Assembly (NCBI RefSeq): GCF_900100755.1
Contig: NZ_FNCI01000012.1
Span: forward strand, 1-64,000
Reading direction: 5' to 3'
DNA: 64,000 nt
DNA from: Onishia taeanensis
GTDB lineage: Bacteria > Pseudomonadota > Gammaproteobacteria > Pseudomonadales > Halomonadaceae
Shown here one piece after another: positions 47,654 through 56,984 of this stretch (position 1 is the first letter of the stretch; each line of letters starts with the position of its first letter). The notes beneath the pieces are model-generated. The model worked only from the letters and a program-made list of their open reading frames with translations, was not told the origin of the DNA and made no database searches. A program made the position numbers and the translations under genes.

Positions 47654-48730
47654 ATGCGCAGACAGTGGTGGCTAGTCCTGGGCCTGGTCGGCTTGATATG
47701 GCTGTTCGTCAGTCTGCAGCCGATACTGACGCCTTTCTTCATCAGCATGATACTGGCCTACCTGGGCGACCCGCTGGCCGACCGACTGGAAGCGCGCGGC
47801 CTGTCGCGGCGGTTATCGGTATCGCTGGTGTTCCTGTTGCTGAGCGTCATCCTGCTGCTGGCCTTGTTGCTGCTGGTGCCCGTGCTCGGCCGTCAGCTAG
47901 GCCAACTGATCGAGTCGCTACCCGCTATGCTCAACTGGGTGCAGGCCACCGTGGTGCCCTGGATTCAATCACTGACCGGCCAGGACTTCAGCACGGATAT
48001 CGACGCTCTGCGACAGGCCCTGATGTCCAATTGGAAGGAAACCGGGACTTTTGCCGCTACCCTACTGGCGCAGGTCTCCCGGTCGGGACTCGCGGTTGTG
48101 GCCTGGATCGGTAATCTGGCGCTGATTCCGGTGGTGACTTTCTATCTGCTGCTCGACTGGGATCGGCTCACCGCCAAGCTGCATGGTTCGCTGCCGCGCC
48201 AGTGGGAGCCGGCAGCGGTTCACCTGGCGCGGGAGTGCGACGAGGTGCTGTCGGCTTTCCTGCGTGGCCAACTGATCGTGATGCTGTGTTTGGGCATCAT
48301 CTATGCGCTGGGGCTTACCGTGCTTGGCCTGCGCTTTGCCCTGCTGATCGGTCTGCTGTCAGGGCTGGTCAGCATCGTGCCCTATCTCGGCGTCATCGTC
48401 GGTATTTCGGTGGCGGGTATAGTCGCCATCTTCCAGTTCGATAGCTGGCTGCCGCTGCTTGGGGTCGGAGCGGTGTTTGCCGTCGGCCAACTGGTCGAGA
48501 GCCTGGTGCTGCAGCCCAAGCTGTTGGGCGACAAGATCGGCCTGCACCCAGTGGCGGTAATCTTCGCCGTGCTGGCCGGTGGGCAGTTGTTCGGCTTTAC
48601 GGGGGTGCTGTTGGCCCTGCCGGTGGCAGCGGTAATCATGGTAGTGTTGCGCTATCTCCATGAACACTATAAAAACAGTACCTTATATGATGCTCATGGC
48701 ACTGAACGCCAGGATGAGGAGGCTTCATGA
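47654..48730 (+). CDS. perM: AI-2E family transporter (PerM)
   Basis: The 358-residue membrane protein has about eight hydrophobic segments, the family motif [13 protein letters not shown] and [24 protein letters not shown] near the end. Family members transport varied small molecules, and the substrate is unknown. It overlaps hda by four bases, the order typical of gammaproteobacteria. Confidence 0.9.
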   Translation: MRRQWWLVLGLVGLIWLFVSLQPILTPFFISMILAYLGDPLADRLEARGLSRRLSVSLVFLLLSVILLLALLLLVPVLGRQLGQLIESLPAMLNWVQATVVPWIQSLTGQDFSTDIDALRQALMSNWKETGTFAATLLAQVSRSGLAVVAWIGNLALIPVVTFYLLLDWDRLTAKLHGSLPRQWEPAAVHLARECDEVLSAFLRGQLIVMLCLGIIYALGLTVLGLRFALLIGLLSGLVSIVPYLGVIVGISVAGIVAIFQFDSWLPLLGVGAVFAVGQLVESLVLQPKLLGDKIGLHPVAVIFAVLAGGQLFGFTGVLLALPVAAVIMVVLRYLHEHYKNSTLYDAHGTERQDEEAS

Positions 48731-49428
48731 AGCCCGGTGCAGCGCAGCTCCCACTCGGTGTGGGCATGCGCGACGATGCGACCTTTGCCAACTTCCAGCC
48801 TAGCGGCAACGAGGCGCTGGTCGGCGCCCTGCGTGCCCAGCTCGATGAGTCGGGCGAGCCTTTCCTGTTTCTGTGGGGTGGCGAGGGCGTTGGCTGCAGT
48901 CATCTTTTGCAGGCGGCCTGTCACGAAGCCAGCGATCGCGACAAGCGAGCGCTCTACCTGCCGCTGGACGAGCTCGGCCATTTTCCGCCGCATATGCTCG
49001 AGGACAGCGAACGCCTGGACCTGGTGGCCATCGATGACCTGCACCGGGTGCTGGGGCGCAAGCGCTGGGAGGAAGCGCTGTTTCATTGCTTCAATCGTCT
49101 GCGCGATGCCGGCAAGCGGTTGGTGATCGCTGCACCGGCAGCGCCTCGCCAGCTCGATATCAAACTGCCTGATCTCGCCTCGAGGCTGACCTGGGGCATG
49201 ACCTTTCACGTCAAGCCGCTAGACGATGTTGGCCGTTTCGAGGCCCTCAAGCTGCGCGCACGGGTGCGTGGCATGCAGCTACCCGACGAGGTCGCCCGTT
49301 ACATCCTGCATCGCGGGCCGAGGCGCCTGGGCGATCTTTTCGCCACCTTGGAAACCCTCGATCAGGCCTCGCTTTCAGCCCAGCGCAAGCTGACCATTCC
49401 CTTCGTCAAGCAGGCGCTTGACTGGTAA
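48727..49428 (+). CDS. hda: DnaA regulatory inactivator Hda
   Basis: Hda binds the DNA clamp and triggers ATP hydrolysis on DnaA after initiation. The 233-residue AAA+ protein starts with QLPLGVGMRDDATFANF, which includes the clamp-binding QLPLG. The Walker A region reads GGEGVGCSHLLQAA and Walker B VAIDDLHRV. The Walker A lacks the usual lysine after the glycine; Hda proteins vary here. Confidence 0.92.
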   Translation: MKPGAAQLPLGVGMRDDATFANFQPSGNEALVGALRAQLDESGEPFLFLWGGEGVGCSHLLQAACHEASDRDKRALYLPLDELGHFPPHMLEDSERLDLVAIDDLHRVLGRKRWEEALFHCFNRLRDAGKRLVIAAPAAPRQLDIKLPDLASRLTWGMTFHVKPLDDVGRFEALKLRARVRGMQLPDEVARYILHRGPRRLGDLFATLETLDQASLSAQRKLTIPFVKQALDW

Positions 49429-49495
49429 GTCGACGTCACCTGCTTGCCTGGCCTGCTACCAGTTTTTTGACCACGACGATGAGCCCGTGAGCCCC

Positions 49496-49999
49496 ATGAC
49501 TACCATGCCTGCTGCCCCCTCGACGCCCCTGGCGACTGATGCTCGTTGCCCTTGCGGCAGTGCTAATTCCTATGGCGAATGCTGCGCGCCTTTGCACCGG
49601 GGAGCGGTCACCCAGAGCGTCGAGGCGCTGATGCGCTCACGCTACTGTGCTTTCGTGCTAGGCCTTGAGGATTACCTGCGCAGGACCTGGCATCCCGATA
49701 CCTGCCCAACCGAAATGGGGCTGTCGGCAGATACGCGCTGGAAGCGCCTCGAGGTGCTGGACCACGGGCAGGTTGACGGCCAAGACAGAGAGGATGAGAC
49801 AGGCTGGGTGCACTTTCGTGCCACCTTTCATGAGCATGGTCGCTGGCAGCGCCTTGAAGAAGTCTCACGCTTTACCCGTCTGGGTGACAGATGGGTCTAT
49901 GTGGACGGGACTCCGCAGTTATCAGTGCTCAAGCCTGGACGTAATGAGGCATGTCCCTGCGGTAGCGGTCGCAAGCTGAAGAAATGCTGTGGCGTTTGA
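49496..49999 (+). CDS. YchJ family protein with two SEC-C motifs
   Basis: The 167-residue product has a zinc-binding SEC-C motif near each end (CPCGSANSYGECC and CPCGSGRKLKKCCG) flanking a YchJ core with the VEALMRSRYCAF segment. The family is widespread and of unknown role. The start is uncertain: ATG 49496 is used, but a longer frame from 49418 overlaps the end of hda. Confidence 0.85.
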   Translation: MTTMPAAPSTPLATDARCPCGSANSYGECCAPLHRGAVTQSVEALMRSRYCAFVLGLEDYLRRTWHPDTCPTEMGLSADTRWKRLEVLDHGQVDGQDREDETGWVHFRATFHEHGRWQRLEEVSRFTRLGDRWVYVDGTPQLSVLKPGRNEACPCGSGRKLKKCCGV

Positions 50000-50012
50000 A
50001 CGACTGCGCCGG

Positions 50013-50516
50013 CTATGAGGTCGGCGACAACGGCATTGAGGTGGAGAGCCGCAGCGTCTCAAAGTGCTCGAGCAGCAGCCGGTGTTCGGCGCGCTTCTGA
50101 TGTAAGCCGCCATGCAGGAATGGCTGCAGCAACAGCGTGGCGTTGAACTCGCACATGGCTTCGTAGAACTGCTGAGCGCGCTTGGCTGCCGCAATGGTCT
50201 TGCTGAACTGACGACGCGCCGCGCTGATCGGCTCATCGCCATCGGCGAGCGATATCGCCTCGCCACTGTGCTCTTGTTCGCACTGGGGCGTGAGCATGTC
50301 CATGCTGCCGGCCAAGGATTCGAGCCATGCCAAGCGGGCGTCGCATTCCGTGCCCAGGACGGTCAACAGCCGGCAAGTGGCGGCATCAAGTGGCAGGAAA
50401 TCAGAGGCCACGCGATGATAGCGTTGACCTTCCGCTTGCTCATGAGTCCAGAGTGTCTGGAGTTGCCGCTTGGGGTCTAGGTTGATGGCGAGCAGTGACC
50501 TGGCGGTAACGGTCAT
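50013..50516 (-). CDS. Hypothetical protein downstream of phasin
   Basis: The 167-residue product starts behind a strong AAGGAGG. It appears wholly alpha-helical and has several cysteines (CRLL, ECDARL, QCEQEH, MCEF). I do not recognise the family. It lies downstream of the phasin gene in the same direction, but a hairpin between them suggests separate transcripts or reduced read-through. A role at the polyhydroxyalkanoate granule is only a guess from position. Confidence 0.55.
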   Translation of the reverse strand: MTVTARSLLAINLDPKRQLQTLWTHEQAEGQRYHRVASDFLPLDAATCRLLTVLGTECDARLAWLESLAGSMDMLTPQCEQEHSGEAISLADGDEPISAARRQFSKTIAAAKRAQQFYEAMCEFNATLLLQPFLHGGLHQKRAEHRLLLEHFETLRLSTSMPLSPTS

Positions 50517-50702
50517 ATTGGCCTCCTTGTTGCCTTGGCAGCACTTGGGCTCGGTTGTCCATCCGCACAGCATAAGGGGTTACGCCCGCCCTCATTTTGA
50601 TGGCCATCAATAAAGCGAGCCCCTGAGGTATCGACGTGGCATTGATGTCGCTGTGTAACCTCTAGAGATGTCGGCCAGGCGCCTTCTGGAGCCAGTAGAC
50701 GT

Positions 50703-50737
50703 CAAAAGGCCGCCGATCAGGGACCGGCGGCCTTTTG
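50703..50737. terminator. Hairpin after phasin gene
   Basis: CAAAAGGCCGCCG (50703-50715) pairs with CGGCGGCCTTTTG (50725-50737) around a nine-base loop. It lies in a 350-base gap (50517-50867) downstream of the phasin gene that otherwise shows no gene. Confidence 0.75.
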
Positions 50738-50867
50738 AGTCGTGAGATGGCCGGCTAGCGGAACCGGACCGGCCACTCTCTCGTGCTGCAAGCTAATGCG
50801 ACTCACCTAGGCCGCCAATGACGGCTGGCGTCGTGGGTTTTTCAACCCTATAGCTTGTACAGCAAGC

Positions 50868-51236
50868 TTACTTGGCGGACTGAGAAGCGGTTTTGACGCT
50901 GCTCTCGACCAGCTTCTGGCTCTGCTGAGCGAAGTCCTGATGCAAGGCGACGACCTTCTCAGTGTCGCCCTTGACGCGCTCACCAAGATCTTTCGCGACC
51001 TTCTGCTGGTCTTCGATATAGCTGCGCAGGCCTTCGGCATCCTTGATGTCCAGGGCGGCGCGCGCCTGGCTCAGGGTGGTGTCGCTGTAGGCCTTGAAGG
51101 CATCGAACTGAGCGTTGGCCAGCTTCTCGCTGTAGTCGATGGTCAGCGCTGCATAGGCGCGGGCCGGACCGAAGAAGAAGGTTTCGAGCTGTTCGGTGGT
51201 CTTGCCAAAGTTGATGTTGTTCATGAAGTCGTTCAT
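50868..51236 (-). CDS. Phasin family protein
   Basis: Phasins coat polyhydroxyalkanoate granules. The 122-residue product starts MNDFMNNINF behind GGAGG and is a long amphipathic helix rich in Ala, Gln and Lys (ALTIDYSEKLANAQFDAFKAY, then ARAALDIKDAEGLRSYIEDQ), the phasin_2 pattern. The open frame extends further upstream, but the ribosome site fixes the start. No PHA synthase lies in this window. Confidence 0.85.
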   Translation of the reverse strand: MNDFMNNINFGKTTEQLETFFFGPARAYAALTIDYSEKLANAQFDAFKAYSDTTLSQARAALDIKDAEGLRSYIEDQQKVAKDLGERVKGDTEKVVALHQDFAQQSQKLVESSVKTASQSAK

Positions 51237-51418
51237 TGCACACCTCCGTAGGATATCTGGATACGAAGGATTTCGACCTTCGCTGCAATGCACAATAGCA
51301 GTCTCTTTGTTGCGGTGCAATATAGATCGTGGTCAAGAGCCCTGGAAGCTTGTCATGAGTGATCGCTATCCCCGGGCGAGCTTGGCATGATGGCTACAGG
51401 AATGGTCAGGGATGGACG

Positions 51419-52483
51419 ATGAGGATCAAGATGTCGGAAAAGGACTCGCTACCCCCAGTAGATTGGGATCCACACAAGGGGCATATCAGCGCTTTCACGA
51501 CCCGGGTCTATCAGGTCGAATGGCTGTTGGTGAGCCTGGCCATCTTCTACCTAGTGGTCGTCGGTTCGCCGCAGATGGGTGGCATGTCCATCGTGCTAGG
51601 TACCGCTGGCTATTTCCTGTTCAGCCTGCTGGCGAGTCGGCTCAAATATTTCGATGAGCGCCGGCGCCTGCTTTTGACCCTACATACCCTGGCCATGGTG
51701 GGCTTCATCACCTGGTTTCTGCATGGCATCGACGGTGTGCAGGGACCCATGGGCAGCCTCTACCTGCTTGCAGTGGTCACCAGCGCCTTGACCCTGGGAT
51801 CAACGGCAACCTTGCTATTGGTGGGCTTGATTGCGGCTTGCTACCTGTTTCTTTTCCAGTCCGCTGGTGGGGATTTGTTAAGCGCAGAGGGGCTCGTCCT
51901 GGCGGGCTCCAACCTGATGGTCTTTCTGATTACCGGCTATCTCACGGCGGTATTAGTGGATGCCATTCATGTCTCGAACCGCATGCTGTTGAAGTTGGCG
52001 ACCCGCGATGCCCTGACCAATATGTTCAATCGTCGTGCTTTCTTCGATTTGGTCACGCCTATTCATGCTGATGCCTTGCGCTATCGCCGCCCCTTCAGCG
52101 TGGTGATCATCGATATGGATGACCTAAAGGTCATCAATGACCGGGAGGGGCATTCGAGTGGGGATAGCGCGTTACGAGCGGTGGCGAGCTGCCTGGAAGA
52201 CTGCAAGCGGGCGAACGATCTGGTGGCCAGGTTAGGGGGGGATGAATTCGGCATGTTCCTCCCCAATACTGATGAACAGGGAGCCGTCGCGATGCTCGAG
52301 TGCCTGCTCGAGCGAGCCGAGGACGAGTTGCCCCGCATCAGTGTCGGGGTGGCCACCTATCCGCAGCACGGCGAGTCGCTCGAGACGCTGATGGAGCATG
52401 CCGATCATGCCATGTACTCGAGCAAGGCTGCCGGCGGGCACCGTGTTTTCCTGAGTGGCGCGCCTCGGCAAGTAGCCAACTGA
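51419..52483 (+). CDS. Membrane-bound diguanylate cyclase
   Basis: The 354-residue protein has five to six membrane segments (about 33-180) like a MASE-type sensor, followed by an intact GGDEF domain. GGDEF stands at 273-277 and the inhibitory I-site RAND at 264-267, five residues before it, so it should make c-di-GMP with product inhibition. The signal sensed by the membrane part is unknown. ATG 51419 is used; ATG 51431 with GAGGA upstream is an alternative. Confidence 0.88.
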   Translation: MRIKMSEKDSLPPVDWDPHKGHISAFTTRVYQVEWLLVSLAIFYLVVVGSPQMGGMSIVLGTAGYFLFSLLASRLKYFDERRRLLLTLHTLAMVGFITWFLHGIDGVQGPMGSLYLLAVVTSALTLGSTATLLLVGLIAACYLFLFQSAGGDLLSAEGLVLAGSNLMVFLITGYLTAVLVDAIHVSNRMLLKLATRDALTNMFNRRAFFDLVTPIHADALRYRRPFSVVIIDMDDLKVINDREGHSSGDSALRAVASCLEDCKRANDLVARLGGDEFGMFLPNTDEQGAVAMLECLLERAEDELPRISVGVATYPQHGESLETLMEHADHAMYSSKAAGGHRVFLSGAPRQVAN

Positions 52484-52553
52484 TGCTTTCACAACCTTGG
52501 ATAGTCTTTTTTCAGGTACAGGTAGTCTTTTCTCCGGTAATAAGGACAGCCCG

Positions 52554-53936
52554 ATGAACGATACCCGCATTGAGCATGACAGCATGGGTGAGCTAGAGGT
52601 GCCGGCTGACGCCCTCTATGGTGCTCAGACCCAGCGCGCGATCAATAACTTCCCGGTCAGCGGCCAGCCCATGCCAGTGGCTTTCATTCACGCCATTGCG
52701 CGTATCAAGGCCGCAGCAGCCAAGGTGAATGCCGAGCTTGGGTTGCTGGATGGGGCGCGTGCCGATGCGATACAGCAGGCGGCCGAGGCCATCATTGCCG
52801 GCAAGCACGATGATCAATTCCCCATCGACGTGTACCAGACGGGGTCGGGGACCTCGAGCAACATGAACATCAATGAGGTCATTGCTCACCTGGCGTCCCG
52901 GGAAGGGCTCGAGGTGGGGCCTAACGATCACGTCAACATGGGGCAGTCGAGCAACGACGTCATTCCCACGGCAATACACGTGTCGGCGTCCATGGCGGTG
53001 AAAGATGCGCTGTTGCCGGCGCTTGCGCACCTGCAGGCCACTATCGATGCCAGGGCCGCCGAGCTCGATGGCGTGGTCAAGACCGGCCGCACCCACCTGA
53101 TGGATGCCATGCCGGTGCGCATGAGCCAAGAGCTTGGTGGCTGGTCGAGCCAGGTGTCTCAGGCCATCGAGCGTTTCGAGGACGGGCAGGTGCGGCTTGG
53201 GCGCCTGGCCCAGGGCGGCACGGCCGTGGGGACCGGGGTCAATGCCCACCCCGAATTCGCCGAGCGCATGGCCATCGCCTTGAGCGATCAGACCGGCCTG
53301 GCGCTGATGCCCAACGACAGTCCCTTCGCCAGCCTGGCCGGCCAGGATGCCGCCGTCGAGCTCTCGGGGCATCTCAAGACCTATGCCTGTACGGTGATGA
53401 AGATCGCCAACGACCTGCGCTGGATGAATTCCGGGCCGCTGGCGGGCCTCGGCGAGATCGAACTGCAGGCCCTGCAGCCCGGCAGCTCTATCATGCCGGG
53501 TAAGGTCAACCCGGTGATTCCCGAATCGGCGGCCCAGGCCGCGGCTCAGGTCATCGGCCTGGATGCGGCAGTCACGGTGGCCGGGCAGAGCGGCAACTTC
53601 CAGCTTAACGTGATGCTGCCCCTGATCGCCCACAACCTGCATACCGCCATTGCGCTGATGACCAACGTCAGTCGACTGCTTGCCGATCGGGCCATCGCGA
53701 CCTTCAGCGTGCGTGAGGACAACATCACGGCGCCGCTGTCGCGCAACCCGATCCTGGTCACTGCCTTGAACTCGGTGATCGGCTACGATGCGGCGGCGGC
53801 GATTGCCAAGAAGGCCTATCAGGCGGGGCGGCCAATTCTCGATGTGGCCGAAGAAGACACCGACCTGGGGCGTGATGAACTGGAAAGGCTGCTGGACCCG
53901 GCGGCGCTGACGCGTGGCGGCATTCCCGGCGATTAA
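52554..53936 (+). CDS. fumC: Class II fumarate hydratase
   Basis: FumC interconverts fumarate and malate; unlike class I enzymes it has no iron-sulfur cluster. The 460-residue product has the GSSIMPGKVNP signature, TGSGTSSNMNINEV, and the His-containing KTGRTHLMDA. The start at 52554 has AAGGA seven bases upstream. It follows the diguanylate cyclase but with its own leader. Confidence 0.95.
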   Translation: MNDTRIEHDSMGELEVPADALYGAQTQRAINNFPVSGQPMPVAFIHAIARIKAAAAKVNAELGLLDGARADAIQQAAEAIIAGKHDDQFPIDVYQTGSGTSSNMNINEVIAHLASREGLEVGPNDHVNMGQSSNDVIPTAIHVSASMAVKDALLPALAHLQATIDARAAELDGVVKTGRTHLMDAMPVRMSQELGGWSSQVSQAIERFEDGQVRLGRLAQGGTAVGTGVNAHPEFAERMAIALSDQTGLALMPNDSPFASLAGQDAAVELSGHLKTYACTVMKIANDLRWMNSGPLAGLGEIELQALQPGSSIMPGKVNPVIPESAAQAAAQVIGLDAAVTVAGQSGNFQLNVMLPLIAHNLHTAIALMTNVSRLLADRAIATFSVREDNITAPLSRNPILVTALNSVIGYDAAAAIAKKAYQAGRPILDVAEEDTDLGRDELERLLDPAALTRGGIPGD

Positions 53937-54039
53937 TCGCCTTCACGCCTTGCTACTCGCAGGTAGATCGGCAGCGGGTGGCCTCGAGTCGGCCTATCAC
54001 CAATCGCATCATCTGGCCCCACAGCACGAGAACCCATCG

Positions 54040-54071
54040 AAAACGCCGCGCTCGGAAGAGTGCGGCGTTTT
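54040..54071. terminator. Intrinsic terminator fumC/glpD
   Basis: AAAACGCCGC (54040-54049) pairs with GCGGCGTTTT (54062-54071), with a second short CTC/GAG pairing inside and T-runs outside. It suits the convergent fumC and glpD. Confidence 0.85.
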
Positions 54072-54132
54072 TTACGCGCAGACGGCCTGCTAGGGGCCGC
54101 TTTTCAGGGCTGGGCGTGTGCTGGCCAAGCGG

Positions 54133-55635
54133 TCAGGCGGCCTGGGCCTCTCTGCGATGGGTGATATAGCGGCTCAGGCGTTCCACCTCATCCGCCGAGA
54201 GGCGCAGCCCCAGTTTGGTGCGCCGCCAGAGGATGTCATCGGCGTCGCGGGCCCATTCCCGCTCCAGCAGGTAGTCGACCTCGGCGGCGGTGAGGCCGGC
54301 GCCGAAGGCTTCGCCAAGGTCTTCCTCGCGACGGGCATTATCCAGAAAGCTCAAGCAAAGGCTGCCATAGCTCGAGGCCAAGCGCCGGGCCCGGGATTCG
54401 CCGAGGAAGGGATAGTCCCTGATCAGACGCGCCATGAAGGCGTCCTGGCTGCCGATGTCGCCGCCCGGTAGCGGTCGGTCGTCGGTCCAGCTCGGCCCCA
54501 TATTCGTAAGCACGGGTGCCAGCTTGTCCATGGCGGCTTCGGCCAGTCGACGATAGGTGGTGATCTTGCCGCCGAAAATCGACAGCAGCGGCGCGCCCTT
54601 GTCGTCCATGTCCAGGGTGTAGTCACGGGTCATGGCCGAGGGGTCGGCGGACTCGTCATCGCACAAGGGCCGCACCCCGGAGAAGGTGGTCACGATGTCA
54701 TCCCGGCTCAGGGTCTGACGGAAGTGCGCATTGACGACGTCGAGAATGTAGTCGGTTTCTTCGTCGCTGGCGTTGACCGTGGCCGGGTCGCCTTTGTAGC
54801 GACGGTCGGTGGTGCCAATCAGGCTGAAGTCCTGCTGATAGGGCAGCACGAAGACGATGCGGCCATCGTGGTTCTGCAGGATATAGGCGCGCTCGTCGAC
54901 GTTGATGCGCGGGACCACTAGGTGGCTGCCCTGAATCATGCGAATGCCATAGCGTGACCGGCGTGTCGTCTTGCCGCTGATGAACGACTCTACCCAGGGG
55001 CCCGCGGCATTGACCAAGGCCTTGGCGCGGCGAGTGACCTGCCGCCCGGTATCGCGATCCTCGAGCGTGATGCACCAGGCGCCGTTTTCTTCGCGCGCCT
55101 CGACGCAGCGGGTGCGGGTCATGATCTCGGCGCCCTGTTCCTGGGCCTGAAGGGCATTGAGTATCACCAGCCGAGCATCGTCCACCCAGCAGTCGGAATA
55201 CTCGAAGCCGCGGGTAATGGCCGGCTTAAGCGGGCTTGTGGCATCGAAGCGTAGCCCCTTGGAGCTTGGCAGGCTGGCGCGCTGGCTCAGGTGGTCATAC
55301 AGGAAGAGGCCGGCACGAATCATCCAGGCCGGACGCAGATGAGGCTGGTGCGGCAGGATGAAGCGCAGCGGCCAGACGATATGTGGCGCTTTCTTCAGCA
55401 GCACCTCGCGCTCGTGCAGGGCCTCGCGCACAAGGCGGAACTCGCGGTGCTCAAGGTAGCGCAACCCGCCGTGAATCAGCTTGCTGCTGGCAGATGAGGT
55501 GGCACTTGCCAGGTCCGCCTGCTCGCACAGCCCGACCCTGAGGCCTCGTCCTGCCGCGTCATTGGCAATGCCAACGCCGTTGATGCCGCCGCCGACGACG
55601 AAAAGATCGAGAAGCTGCTGCTGGGGTTCACGCAT
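54133..55635 (-). CDS. glpD: Aerobic glycerol-3-phosphate dehydrogenase
   Basis: GlpD oxidises glycerol 3-phosphate to DHAP at the inner membrane, passing electrons to ubiquinone. The 500-residue product has the FAD-binding VVGGGINGVGIANDAAGRGL, SSKLIHGGLRYLE and GGKITTYR. It is followed by a terminator and preceded by a GlpR-like operator, with glpR further upstream on the same strand. Confidence 0.96.
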   Translation of the reverse strand: MREPQQQLLDLFVVGGGINGVGIANDAAGRGLRVGLCEQADLASATSSASSKLIHGGLRYLEHREFRLVREALHEREVLLKKAPHIVWPLRFILPHQPHLRPAWMIRAGLFLYDHLSQRASLPSSKGLRFDATSPLKPAITRGFEYSDCWVDDARLVILNALQAQEQGAEIMTRTRCVEAREENGAWCITLEDRDTGRQVTRRAKALVNAAGPWVESFISGKTTRRSRYGIRMIQGSHLVVPRINVDERAYILQNHDGRIVFVLPYQQDFSLIGTTDRRYKGDPATVNASDEETDYILDVVNAHFRQTLSRDDIVTTFSGVRPLCDDESADPSAMTRDYTLDMDDKGAPLLSIFGGKITTYRRLAEAAMDKLAPVLTNMGPSWTDDRPLPGGDIGSQDAFMARLIRDYPFLGESRARRLASSYGSLCLSFLDNARREEDLGEAFGAGLTAAEVDYLLEREWARDADDILWRRTKLGLRLSADEVERLSRYITHRREAQAA

Positions 55636-55706
55636 GGTTCGCTCCGCGAGAAGAGGGCTCAGCGCGTCTCTCGGTGAGACTATTTGCTGGTGAGGCCCGA
55701 CATGTG

Positions 55707-55739
55707 TTCGTTTTAGAAAATTTAGTATAGGAAAGCGAA
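55707..55739. promoter_or_regulatory. GlpR operator-like sites upstream of glpD
   Basis: TTCGTTTTAGAA (55707-55718) matches the GlpR palindrome TTCG-N4-CGAA at 11 of its 12 comparable positions. A weaker half-site TAGGAAAGCGAA stands at 55728-55739. They lie 70-100 bases before the glpD start, in a 306-base gap (55636-55941) with no other feature. Confidence 0.6.
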
Positions 55740-55941
55740 CACTGAAGATGCAAATCGAAAATGCGCGTCATATAGACAGGCATGCCGGCGCAGCCGGATA
55801 TCGTCATCACGCGGGTAACGGCAGACTGCATCACTGAGGCTCGAGCTAGCAGAAGAGAGTGCGGGGGAGCATGAAGAAGAGAGTGTGGAGAAAGCAGGGC
55901 AACGCTGCCCGGCGATACGGACGGCGGGGTAGACGTGCGTA

Positions 55942-56718
55942 TCAGGCCTCGGAAGCCATCGGTGCGATATGCAGGGCCACATCGTGGCTGTCGAGCAGTC
56001 GGCGGATCGCTTCGGGCGGCTCACGATCCGTAAACAGGGCGTCGATTTGCGTAATGCGGCCCTGGCGGACGACCGCATTGCGGTGAAACTTCGAGTGATC
56101 GGCGATCAGGAACACCTGGCGAGAATTCTGGATGATGGCCTGAGCGACCCGCACTTCCTGGTAGTCGAACTCGAGCAGCGAGCCGTCCTCGTCGATGCCG
56201 CTGATGCCGATGATGCCGACGTCGACCTTGAACTGGTTGATGAAGTCGATGGCCGCCTCGCCGATGATGCCGCCGTCTCGCGAGCGTACCTGGCCGCCGG
56301 CGACGATGACGTTGAAGTCTTCCTTGTGCTGAAGGATGGCCGCCACGTTGAGGTTGTTGGTGATTACCTCGAGACCCTGGTGGTGCTGCAGCGCCTCGGC
56401 GACCAGCTCGTTACTGGTACCGATGTTGATGAACAGCGAGGCATGGTTGGGAATCTGGGCCGCCAGATACTCGGCGATACGTCGCTTGGCCTCGACGTTC
56501 AGGGTCTTGCGCGTGTGGTAGGCGGTGTTGACGGTGCTCGATTCCAGGCCTGCGCCGCCGTGCACGCGACGAATCAGCCCCTCATTGGCAAGGGCATTGA
56601 GGTCGCGTCGAATGGTCTGCGGCGTGACGCCGAAGTCGCGGGTCAACTGTTCGATGGAGGCGTAACCCTGGTGCTTGACCAGAGCGATGATGGCATCGTG
56701 ACGTTTCTGCTGAATCAT
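55942..56718 (-). CDS. glpR: Glycerol-3-phosphate regulon repressor
   Basis: The 258-residue DeoR-family protein has an N-terminal helix-turn-helix ([20 protein letters not shown], with [19 protein letters not shown] after it) and a C-terminal effector domain ending in the FTDREPP and HDV segments. The glpD and glpK neighbours and the TTCG-N4-CGAA operators identify it as GlpR, relieved by glycerol 3-phosphate. Confidence 0.92.
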   Translation of the reverse strand: MIQQKRHDAIIALVKHQGYASIEQLTRDFGVTPQTIRRDLNALANEGLIRRVHGGAGLESSTVNTAYHTRKTLNVEAKRRIAEYLAAQIPNHASLFINIGTSNELVAEALQHHQGLEVITNNLNVAAILQHKEDFNVIVAGGQVRSRDGGIIGEAAIDFINQFKVDVGIIGISGIDEDGSLLEFDYQEVRVAQAIIQNSRQVFLIADHSKFHRNAVVRQGRITQIDALFTDREPPEAIRRLLDSHDVALHIAPMASEA

Positions 56719-56883
56719 GGCAGGCCCGGCCTGGCTGAAGGTAAGTATGAAACTAAGTAGGGGCGCGGTTGGGCGCGCTGGGGCTTATTTTAGCAAGAAA
56801 CGGCAGGGCGTTGGTGGCGTGGCATAGCGCATTGGTTGGGCGTTAGACGATGGTGGTATGCACGCAAGCCGTTCTGCCAATTG

Positions 56884-56928
56884 TTGTAAAACGAAAACCA
56901 CTTTACCCTTTTCTTATTCGAAAACGAA
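56884..56928. promoter_or_regulatory. GlpR operators in the glpR-glpK divergent region
   Basis: TTCGAAAACGAA (56917-56928) is a perfect TTCG-N4-CGAA palindrome. TTGTAAAACGAA (56884-56895) matches at 10 of 12 positions, 33 bases away. They lie 57-100 bases before glpK and would also control glpR. Confidence 0.7.
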
Positions 56929-56984
56929 AGGTGTCGCCGCCCCAACAGGGCCACCTGCACCGGCTCGCTAAAGGAATCTGTTTC

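Noticed and set aside
52500-52550. Imperfect repeat TAGTCTTTT in the leader before fumC
   Set aside because: Only two imperfect copies, with no clear structural or regulatory pattern.
52593-53642. Long frame antisense to fumC
   Set aside because: fumC is certain, and the antisense frame has no motif.
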